NCBI GenBank assembly: GCA_041736895.1
Contig: JBGSSS010000185.1
Span: 1 to 20,148, forward strand
Length of the DNA stretch: 20,148 nt
From: JANRLT01 sp041736895
Lineage (GTDB): Bacteria > Planctomycetota > Planctomycetia > Pirellulales > JALHPA01
Direction of reading: 5' to 3'
In this document: in pieces, positions 7,957 to 14,071 of the stretch
How positions within the stretch are numbered: the stretch's first letter is position 1
How the letters are laid out: each line of letters opens with the position of its first letter
Notes under the pieces: generated by a model
The model's input: only the letters and a program-made list of their open reading frames with translations
Database searches by the model: none
Told to the model about the DNA's origin: nothing
Position numbers and translations under genes: made by a program

Positions 7957-8904
7957 ATGCGCCAGGCAAGCCGATTCTCTGCGCCTCCCGCCTTCACCCT
8001 CGTGGAACTCCTCGTGGTGATCGCCATCATCGGCATTCTCATGGCGATGATCTTGCCCGCGGTGCAATCCTCGCGCGAGTCCGGCCGCCGAACTCAATGC
8101 GCGAATCAAATTCGGCAAGTCGGCATCGCGACGCTGAACTTTACCACGGCCAAGAAATCCTATCCGTCCGGAACGTTTATCGACTTCGCGAAAAACTGCA
8201 GCGGCTCGGACTGTCGCGGCATGAACATGTTCTTGCAGATCTTTCCCTACATGGAAGAAGCGGCCGCCGCTCGGGCGTACGAACCTTACATCAAAAACCC
8301 GTCGGGTTGGATCGCGTGGGGGAGCGATCCGGTCTTGGGCAAAATCCGCATGCCGCTATTCCAATGCCCCAGTGAAACACGTTGGGGCGACGCCGAAGAT
8401 CCCGATGGCGTGCGGCGATCGTATTTCGGGGTGACGGGCGGCAAGACGAAAACGATGCGCAATTGGCGCGGCGATGTCTTCAAGGACGGCATTTTTCATA
8501 TCAACAGCTACATCCTCCCGGCCAAAGTCCGCGACGGCGAGTCCAAGACCATGCTCGTCGGCGAAAGCGTGCATCCCGCGAGATGGGGCCTGGGCCCCGG
8601 CTATGGCGTCGCGACTTACGGCGGTCCTTGTCAGTGGTACGAAGGGAGCGCCACCGATCCCAACCGGACCAAGGATTCCGTCGGCCGCCAGCTGCGCTCG
8701 ACCAAGTACCCCATGAATTTCCTGATCACCAACGGCACCGGGGCACTCTCGATGAAAGACGATGACGAAAACGATTCGCCGTTCGGCAGCCAGCACGTCT
8801 CGGGCGCGCAATTCTGCTACGCCGACGGCCACGTCGATTATCTGACCGACGACATCGACATGCCGGCGTATCAGGCGCTTTCGACGCGCGCGGATGGGGA
8901 TTGA
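7957..8904 (+). CDS. DUF1559 family protein with prepilin-type N-terminal methylation/cleavage site
   Basis: The 315-residue product begins with a class III prepilin signal: a short basic leader, then FTLVELLVVIAIIGIL with the conserved glutamate at mature position +5 (E17). The leader ends PPA, so cleavage by the prepilin peptidase would follow alanine, not the usual glycine. The DUF1559 domain follows (SSRESGRRTQCANQIRQVG at about 39-57). The C-terminus carries the H-x9-DG motif (HVSGAQFCYADG) that defines many planctomycete members. This family is greatly expanded in Planctomycetes. Members are thought to be pseudopilin-like surface or secretion proteins, but the role is unproven. I chose the ATG at 7957 because it sits close to the basic leader; the upstream extension to 7882 is not leader-like. 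Confidence 0.92.
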   Translation: MRQASRFSAPPAFTLVELLVVIAIIGILMAMILPAVQSSRESGRRTQCANQIRQVGIATLNFTTAKKSYPSGTFIDFAKNCSGSDCRGMNMFLQIFPYMEEAAAARAYEPYIKNPSGWIAWGSDPVLGKIRMPLFQCPSETRWGDAEDPDGVRRSYFGVTGGKTKTMRNWRGDVFKDGIFHINSYILPAKVRDGESKTMLVGESVHPARWGLGPGYGVATYGGPCQWYEGSATDPNRTKDSVGRQLRSTKYPMNFLITNGTGALSMKDDDENDSPFGSQHVSGAQFCYADGHVDYLTDDIDMPAYQALSTRADGD

Positions 8905-8937
8905 GATTTCTCGACCAGCAACATCGCGCGAGAATGC

Positions 8938-8956
8938 CCGCCGATCCCATCGGCGG
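8938..8956 (+). terminator. Terminator-like hairpin between convergent genes
   Basis: The arms ccgccgat (8938-8945) and atcggcgg (8949-8956) pair perfectly around a 3-base loop. An interrupted T-rich run (ctttgcttta) follows on the plus strand. It lies 34 bases after the DUF1559 stop and just before the stop of the convergent squalene-oxidase-repeat gene, where a terminator is expected. Confidence 0.6.
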
Positions 8957-8963
8957 CTTTGCT

Positions 8964-10019
8964 TTATCGCTGATACAGCGGCAAAAACGCCTTTTCCAAT
9001 TGCAGGATTGTGAGATTGATCGCGGTGGTGTAAATGGGGCCGATGTAGCCTTGGTCCCAGTAGTTCAACTTGCCGTCGGATTTCGCTTCGTTGAGCAGCC
9101 GCGTGTAGATCTTGTCGCGGTAGGTTTCCCACTTCTTGCCGCCCTCGCGGTAGACGACCTGCGCGTAGTAATAATGCGCGTAGTGCCAGTGGCCGTCGTT
9201 GTCGCTGCCGACGTTCAGGTAGTGCCGGTCGACGTACTTCATGATCTTGGGCACATAGTCGCTATCGTAGTCGCCCGCGTTGAACAGGCACGCGATCGCC
9301 GCGGCGGTGATCGGGGGGCGGCCGCTGCCGCCGGTCTTGGCGCTGTACTGCACGCCGCCGTCCGAGCCCGTGCACTTTTGGATGTACTTGATCGCGCGGT
9401 CGATGACTTCCTTGGGCACGGGGATGCCGGCGTTGCGGCAGGCACGCAGCCCTTGGACTTGGGTGATCGTGGTCGAGCCTTCGTCAAAGTCGCTGCCGTC
9501 TTTGGCGCTGACATAGCCCCAGCCGCCGCTCGTGGTTTGCGCTTGCGCACAGAAGTTCACGGCCTTGGCCAGGACCGTGGTCAGTTCTTCACGGCGCTTT
9601 TCGTCTTCTTCTTCGCCGAGAATCTGGCTGAGGAACATCATCGAATAGCCGTGGCCGTAGGTGTAGCGGTCGTCGGTTTTCGGATCGCCGATGAGCCCAT
9701 TGCCGCGGCACTTGGCAACGAGGTAGTTGACGCAGTTTTGCAGGTTCTTGCTGTACTTCCCCTGCATCGTCGTCGAGCCGTGGCAGATCAACGCCATGCC
9801 GGCGAGCGCCGTCATCGCCGTGGGATAGGCGCCCTGGTTGCCCGTCCAACCGCCGGAGCGGTTCTGCGTGTGCGCGACCCAATCGCACGCGCCGTTGACG
9901 ACCTTGTTGAATTGTTTGGTGTCGTAGCCGTAGCTGGTACGCGGGAGGAGCAAGCCCCCGGGCAAAGCACAGGCGGCCAAACTACCCAAGCCGTAACGCA
10001 TCAGATCGCGTCGATTCAT
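8964..10019 (-). CDS. Prenyltransferase/squalene-oxidase repeat protein with Tat-type signal
   Basis: The 351-residue product starts MNRRDLMRYGLGSLAACALP, a twin-arginine-like leader (RRDLM then a hydrophobic core), so it is probably exported folded. The mature part is built of alpha/alpha-barrel repeats of the terpenoid cyclase type: SGGWTGNQGAYPTAMTALAG (55-74), QTTSGGWGYV (161-170), DGGVQYSAKTGGSGRPPITA (220-239), and DGHWHYAHYYYAQVVY (275-290). Repeats of this kind occur in squalene-hopene cyclases but also in many planctomycete proteins without cyclase chemistry. No DxDD cyclase motif is seen, so enzymatic cyclisation should not be assumed. I chose the ATG at 10017-10019 because it starts the Tat leader; longer starts (10046, 10184) read into a palindromic element and non-coding-like sequence. 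Confidence 0.87.
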   Translation of the reverse strand: MNRRDLMRYGLGSLAACALPGGLLLPRTSYGYDTKQFNKVVNGACDWVAHTQNRSGGWTGNQGAYPTAMTALAGMALICHGSTTMQGKYSKNLQNCVNYLVAKCRGNGLIGDPKTDDRYTYGHGYSMMFLSQILGEEEDEKRREELTTVLAKAVNFCAQAQTTSGGWGYVSAKDGSDFDEGSTTITQVQGLRACRNAGIPVPKEVIDRAIKYIQKCTGSDGGVQYSAKTGGSGRPPITAAAIACLFNAGDYDSDYVPKIMKYVDRHYLNVGSDNDGHWHYAHYYYAQVVYREGGKKWETYRDKIYTRLLNEAKSDGKLNYWDQGYIGPIYTTAINLTILQLEKAFLPLYQR

Positions 10020-10027
10020 ATTTCGGA

Positions 10028-10070
10028 GGGGGCTAAAGTTATTCATTAGCCCCCGGTCAATGACCGGGGG
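10028..10070 (-). promoter_or_regulatory. Two overlapping, mutually exclusive hairpins upstream of the squalene-oxidase-repeat gene
   Basis: Hairpin 1 pairs 10028-10036 (gggggctaa) with 10046-10054 (ttagccccc) around a 9-base loop. Hairpin 2 pairs 10050-10059 (cccccggtca) with 10061-10070 (tgaccggggg). Both need the C-run at 10050-10054, so only one can form fully at a time. Both lie within 51 bases upstream of the chosen start, probably in the leader of the mRNA. The sequence may also be a palindromic repeat element of the genome. A regulatory role is inference. Confidence 0.5.
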
Positions 10071-10233
10071 GAAGCAGCGTTGCGATACCAGAAAGTTGTC
10101 CCTTTCTAGTTTAATCGCCCGCTGAAACGGATCACAATCAAATTTTCCAACTATTGAGTCGCATGAAGGGGCGAAAAAGTTCATTTTGCGCGGGTAAGTG
10201 CGGCAAAGCCGCGGGAAATGCTTTCAATCGCAA

Positions 10234-10302
10234 CTAAGCCCAGGGGCTCCGCCCCCTGGAGTGGAGACGTTCTACTCCAGGGGGCGGAGCCCCTGGGCTT
10301 AG
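10234..10302. repeat. Long perfect inverted repeat (29-bp arms)
   Basis: The arms 10234-10262 and 10274-10302 are exactly complementary over 29 bases around an 11-base loop, and each arm contains a smaller near-palindrome. It sits 8 bases after the crcB stop (minus strand) and about 215 bases before the squalene-oxidase-repeat gene. On the minus strand no T-tract follows, so it is not a standard intrinsic terminator, though it may stall polymerase or protect the crcB 3' end. A short T-tract lies beyond it on the plus strand. Confidence 0.8.
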
Positions 10303-10310
10303 GATTTTTG

Positions 10311-10682
10311 CTATCGTCCCGCAACGAGCATCGCCAGCCAGAGCGCCCCAATCCCCACGACAACACTCAGCCCGACGTACAGCGCCGCGATGCCGACGTG
10401 TCCCTCGCGGAGCAGGTGTACCGTCTCGACCCCGAACGCCGAGAACGTTGTGAACCCGCCGAGGAGGCCGGTGAAGAGGAAGAGCCGATGTTGTTCGCTG
10501 AACCAATCTTGCTTGACGACGAACCCGGCCAAGATGCCCGCGACGAGACAGCCGACGACGTTGACGAGGAACGTTGGGAGGGGGAACTTCCAGCCGGAAT
10601 AGTGATGAAAGACAAACCCGCTCAAGAGATAGCGGGCGATTGCGCCGAAGGCACCGCCGAGGCCGACGAGCAGCAATTGCAT
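10311..10682 (-). CDS. crcB: Fluoride ion channel/exporter CrcB (Fluc)
   Basis: The 123-residue product has four membrane segments and the complete CrcB signature set: GLGGAFGAIARY (8-18), LPTFLVNVVGCLVAG (35-49) and TGLLGGFTTFSAFGVE (71-86). CrcB forms antiparallel dimers in the inner membrane and passes fluoride out of the cell. Length is normal. I chose the ATG at 10680-10682; an upstream extension to 10772 reads through telomere-like repeats and is not conserved-looking. The gene follows the dihydrolipoyl dehydrogenase gene on the same strand after 107 bases, so co-transcription is possible. No fluoride riboswitch was recognised upstream. Confidence 0.95.
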   Translation of the reverse strand: MQLLLVGLGGAFGAIARYLLSGFVFHHYSGWKFPLPTFLVNVVGCLVAGILAGFVVKQDWFSEQHRLFLFTGLLGGFTTFSAFGVETVHLLREGHVGIAALYVGLSVVVGIGALWLAMLVAGR

Positions 10683-10713
10683 GGGGTTCGGGATTGGGGT
10701 TTGGGGATTCGGG
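10683..10713 (+). repeat. G-rich telomere-like tract (G-quadruplex motif), plus strand
   Basis: Five runs of 3-4 G are separated by 3-4 base spacers (TTC, ATT, TTT, ATTC). This fits the pattern of an intramolecular G-quadruplex. It directly abuts the crcB start codon, so the crcB leader RNA carries the C-rich complement. Confidence 0.6.
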
Positions 10714-10766
10714 AAGAAAAGACGAATCAGCTTAACGCACTTCTGGATCGAAGAACTTCTTGTATT

Positions 10767-10798
10767 CCCCAATCCCTAATCCCAAATCCCTAATCCCC
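10767..10798 (-). repeat. Telomere-like tract (G-quadruplex motif), minus strand
   Basis: The plus strand carries five C-runs separated by AAT, TAAT, AAAT and TAAT, so the minus strand has a G-quadruplex pattern. It overlaps the last codon and stop of the dihydrolipoyl dehydrogenase gene and faces the plus-strand G-tract at 10683-10713. The two tracts form a loose inverted pair about 53 bases apart. Confidence 0.6.
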
Positions 10799-12214
10799 TC
10801 TCTTCCGCGGCTTATATATCTCCGTCGCCGTCCCGAAGTAACTCTCGTTCGCGAACGCGACCGTTTCGCTGAGCGTCGGGTGGGGGTGGATGCTTTCGGC
10901 GATGTCGCGGGCCGAGCAGCCCATTTCGATGGCGAGGACCCCTTCGGCGATCAGTTCACCCGCGCCGGCACCGACAACCGCGACGCCGAGGACGCGATCT
11001 GTTTCGGGATCGATGATCACCTTAGTCAGGCCTTCGGTGCGGCCGAGCGATTGGGCGCGGCCGCTGGCGGCCCAGGGGTAAACGACAACTTCGACGGTGC
11101 GGCCTTCCTTCTTGGCTTGATCTTCGGTCAGGCCGGCCCAAGCGATTTCGGGATCGGTGAAGACGACAGCCGGGATCGCGAGCGGTTCGAACTTGGCTGG
11201 GCCGCCGTGAACGACTTCGACCGCGACGCGGCCCTGCGCGCTGGCCTTGTGCGCGAGCATCGGATCGCCGGCGACATCGCCGATCGCGAGGATGTTCGGG
11301 TCGTCGGTTTCGCAGCGGTCGTTGATCACGACGAAGCCGCGTTGGTCGATTTTGACCTTAGTGTTTTCCAGGCCCATGTCGTTGCTGTTCGGTTTGCGGC
11401 CGACGCTGACCAGGACGCGCGAGTAGGTTTCCTTGCGCTCGTTCGAGCCGTCGGCGTCTTGCAGGGTGATCTCGACCCCGTCGCCGATGTCCTTGGCCGC
11501 CGTGGCCTTGGTCTTGAGCATAATGTTTTTGAACGACTTCTCGAGCCGCTTCTGCAACGGCTTGACCAGGTCGCGATCCGCCCCGGGCAATAGCCCGTCG
11601 GTGAATTCGGCGACGCTAACTTCAGTGCCGAGCTGCGCGTAGACCGAACCCATCTCGAGCCCGATGTACCCGCCGCCGACGACGAGGAGCGACTTCGGGA
11701 TGTCCTTCAATTCCAGCGCCCCGGTCGAGTCCATGACGCGTTCGCTGCCGATGTCGAGCGGGGGAACCTTGGCCGGGCGCGAACCGCTGGCGAGGATGCA
11801 CTTGTCGTAGGTCAATTCTTCGCTCGACCCGTCGGACTTCTTCAGCGAGAGTGTCGTGCTGTTCTTGAACGTCGCCCGGGCATTGATCACGGTGACGTTG
11901 CGGCGCTTGGCGAGTCCGGCAAGCCCGGTCGTCAGCGTGCTGATGACCTTGTCCTTGCGGGCGCGGAGCGTGTCGACGTTGATGGCCGGCGGCGTGTAGT
12001 CGATGCCCCACTCGGCCATGTGTTTAGTTTCGTCGAGGATCTTGGCGACGTGGAGCAGGGCCTTGCTCGGGATGCAACCGCGCAAGAGGCACGTGCCGCC
12101 GAGCCGCGCGTCGGCTTCGACGATGGTGACTTCCATCCCGAGGTCGGACGCCAAAAACGCGGCGGCATATCCGCCCGGCCCGCCGCCCAACACCACCAGC
12201 TTCGCATGACTCAT
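10790..12214 (-). CDS. lpdA: Dihydrolipoyl dehydrogenase (E3)
   Basis: The 474-residue flavoprotein reoxidises dihydrolipoamide with NAD in the pyruvate and 2-oxoglutarate dehydrogenase and glycine cleavage complexes. Visible features are the FAD-binding GGGPGG (10-15), the redox disulfide GGTCLLRGCIPSK with C42 and C47, the NAD-binding GGGYIGLEMG in the middle, a second FAD motif around AIGDVAGDPMLAHKA, and the catalytic HPHPTLSE (H445, E450). Length is typical. I chose the ATG at 12212-12214, which directly precedes the first FAD strand; an ATG at 12232 would add six residues. The gene stands apart from E1/E2 genes, so its complex cannot be told from context. crcB follows on the same strand. 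Confidence 0.96.
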   Translation of the reverse strand: MSHAKLVVLGGGPGGYAAAFLASDLGMEVTIVEADARLGGTCLLRGCIPSKALLHVAKILDETKHMAEWGIDYTPPAINVDTLRARKDKVISTLTTGLAGLAKRRNVTVINARATFKNSTTLSLKKSDGSSEELTYDKCILASGSRPAKVPPLDIGSERVMDSTGALELKDIPKSLLVVGGGYIGLEMGSVYAQLGTEVSVAEFTDGLLPGADRDLVKPLQKRLEKSFKNIMLKTKATAAKDIGDGVEITLQDADGSNERKETYSRVLVSVGRKPNSNDMGLENTKVKIDQRGFVVINDRCETDDPNILAIGDVAGDPMLAHKASAQGRVAVEVVHGGPAKFEPLAIPAVVFTDPEIAWAGLTEDQAKKEGRTVEVVVYPWAASGRAQSLGRTEGLTKVIIDPETDRVLGVAVVGAGAGELIAEGVLAIEMGCSARDIAESIHPHPTLSETVAFANESYFGTATEIYKPRKRGD

Positions 12215-12405
12215 GACAAACGATCCGTACAAGCAGACAAAGAGGAAAATCAGAAGTCCCTATGATAGTTTCTACGCGGTGTTTTCTGTAGGGTGCGTTA
12301 GCGAGTTTTCAGGAGCGAAAATGAGGGAAAAGAGGGCTTCAACCCGTTTCGCGGGGAGCCGAAGGCGACCGCGCGGTCGATTCGCAGAAAGCGGCCGCTT
12401 GTGCT

Positions 12406-12750
12406 TTAGAACGTGAGCTCCACGCCCGCAGCCGTTGTTTGAAACTGAACGTTCGGGTTGTTGTTAAACAGTTCGCTGCCGATGAAACCGAGGATTGATT
12501 TATCCAAAAAAATTCCTGGTTCCTAGTGATAGAGCCGATCGGCGACTTCGTTGAAATAACGATCATCGAAGACTATTTCTTTTTTGTTCGAGAAGAGCTG
12601 ACAAACCTTGGCCGATCCCAAAACAGGTGAATTCAGTTCCAGCGTCAAGCCATCAATGATTTTGACGTCCCGCTGCCCACGACTTGTCCGCAGAGATTTT
12701 TTCTATGTTGCGACATTGTCGAAATAATGTAGGACTTCCTCGCGGAATAC
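12406..12750 (-). pseudogene. Decayed minus-strand coding remnant with two in-frame amber codons
   Basis: One minus-strand frame ending at a TAA (12406-12408) reads protein-like over about 100 codons but is broken by TAG at 12523-12525 and 12703-12705. Protein-like parts are DGLTLELNSPVLGSAKV, IVFDDRYFNEVADRLYH and, after the amber codon, LDKSILGFIGSELFNNNPNV ending VELTF. The last part faintly resembles the end of a retropepsin-like aspartyl protease domain, but this is a guess. No start can be set; upstream sequence loses protein character. The simplest reading is a gene in decay. Amber readthrough is possible but less likely. Confidence 0.35.
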
Positions 12751-12945
12751 CGAATAAACAACACGAGGATGAAGGAGAGATAAAATGTTTTGCTGAGATT
12801 TCGCGCCCGCGAAGTTACAGACGCTTGCAACGACACTCAAGCCTGGCGTGGTGCCGATCAGCCGGAAAGGATACTGAAAGTTCAAGTCAGCCCCATCTTG
12901 TTTCAGTCATCAAGAATTCGTCGAGATTTGACGGTGCTCGTCCCG

Positions 12946-13293
12946 TTATGCCGCATCATTCAAGCGGCAATAACGATTTCTTACGATGATCACTTTGGTT
13001 TCAGCTTGCTCGGCAGGCAAGCGGCTGCTGGTGTTCGCTTCAAAATGAGTTTTTCCGACGGCCAAAACATGACCTAGACTGTCGATTGCCAGATATTAAT
13101 CCTGATCATGCTCAAGAAACGTCGCCGTTGGCAGTGTTTCTACAAAATCGTGAAATCCAACGGGAGTCAGATCCCAAAGATGTTGATACACCGTCTCCGC
13201 GTTACTGACAGCTGTTGATTGAGACTGCACGGCGTGATCATCGAGTGACATCGCAACTTCTCCAGATTCAAAGCGTGTCCACATCAAATGCAA
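12946..13293 (-). pseudogene. Second minus-strand remnant with an in-frame stop
   Basis: A minus-strand frame from 13293 reads 65 codons (including SLDDHAVQSQSTAVSNAETV and HLWDLTPVGFHDFVETLP) to a TAA at 13096-13098. It then continues in the same frame for 49 codons (YLAIDSLGHVLAVGKTHFEA and so on) to a TAA at 12946-12948. The second part resembles a beta-propeller-type blade (AIDSLGHVLAVG) only in general style. It could be a small intact gene of 65 residues, or, together with the remnant downstream, the ruins of one larger gene. Confidence 0.3.
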
Positions 13294-13446
13294 GGAGCAG
13301 CAACCTGCGCGCTAAGCTTACAATCGTTTTGTAGAGCAAAGGGATCAGCAGCCGCGCTGCATAACTCGTGAATATATTATATTCTATGCGGCAGTTCGGG
13401 CCAACTGCGTATGAGTATGTGCTGGTTGAGGCCTTTGCTAAGGGAC

Positions 13447-13923
13447 ATGATCAAGCCCGTGAAATTTGATCAGGATAAGTTTGTGAGTACTCCTCCTCCG
13501 ATTCCCGACACTTGGAAAACCGGTCCGCGGCGCGGGGCGGTCGCGGTGATTTGGCGCGGCGAGGAACTGCTCGTGATCCGCCGCGCGCTTCATATCCGCG
13601 CCGGCGGAATGATGTGCTTTCCCGGCGGCGGCATCGAAGCTGGCGAGAGCGAAGAAGAAGCCCTGATGCGCGAACTGCGCGAGGAGTTGAACGCGACCGT
13701 CGTGCCCGTGCGGCGCGTCTGGCAAAGCACGACGCGCTGGGGTGTCGAGCTCAACTGGTGGCTGGCAGAGTTGCCGGACCATTCGACGCTCGCGGCGAAT
13801 CCCGACGAGGTCCACTCGATCGAGTGGCACACGCCGCCGGTGATGTCGCGGCTGTCGAATCTGCTGGAGAGCAACCGCGAGTTTCTGACGCTCGCCGCGC
13901 GCGGAGAAATCGTGATTCGCTAG
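13447..13923 (+). CDS. Nudix hydrolase
   Basis: The 158-residue protein carries a Nudix box: GGGIEAGESEEEALMRELRE followed by EL, matching G-x5-E-x7-RE-U-x-EE. The last conserved glycine of the box is replaced by asparagine (EELNAT). The metal-binding glutamates of REL-REE are all present, so hydrolysis of a nucleoside-diphosphate-linked substrate is likely; the substrate cannot be told. The fold starts with RRGAVAVIWRGEELLVIRRA and ends with an IEWHTP strand. I chose the ATG at 13447 near the conserved part; an ATG at 13411 is possible and would add 12 residues. AAGGGA lies only one base before the chosen start, too close to act as a normal ribosome binding site. The gene is isolated. Confidence 0.88.
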   Translation: MIKPVKFDQDKFVSTPPPIPDTWKTGPRRGAVAVIWRGEELLVIRRALHIRAGGMMCFPGGGIEAGESEEEALMRELREELNATVVPVRRVWQSTTRWGVELNWWLAELPDHSTLAANPDEVHSIEWHTPPVMSRLSNLLESNREFLTLAARGEIVIR

Positions 13924-14071
13924 AAGGCAAATGCGAAACACGGAGTAACGGAGGAAATTCGGAGCAGCACCAAGAGAAAAGAATCATTGCCCGTTTAGCG
14001 GCGACTCACGCGCAGCGCAATAAACGCAGAGGAGCGTTTCCTCGCCCGCGCGGAATGTTATCTTTCACGGG

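Larger units (their letters stand above)
12215..13446. other. Long region without an intact recognisable gene
   Basis: This 1.2-kb stretch is more AT-rich than its surroundings and holds no intact gene that I can support. Bases 12215-12405 hold the dihydrolipoyl dehydrogenase leader and a half-element around 12285-12300 (gtagggtgcgttagcg). Bases 12406-12750 and 12946-13293 hold minus-strand reading frames interrupted by stops, listed separately. Bases 13294-13446 are an AT-rich leader of the Nudix gene. Other short frames here do not read like protein. Confidence 0.5.

Noticed and set aside
8901..10049. Open plus-strand frame of 382 codons
   Set aside because: It is the exact antisense of the squalene-oxidase-repeat gene, which has a Tat leader and repeat motifs.
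10683..10789. Fluoride riboswitch upstream of crcB
   Set aside because: The leader holds G/C-rich telomere-like tracts and none of the conserved fluoride riboswitch core sequence that I would recognise.
12684..13077. Overlapping short plus-strand frames
   Set aside because: Their sequences are basic, cysteine/histidine-scattered and lack any domain pattern; the minus strand looks more protein-like here.
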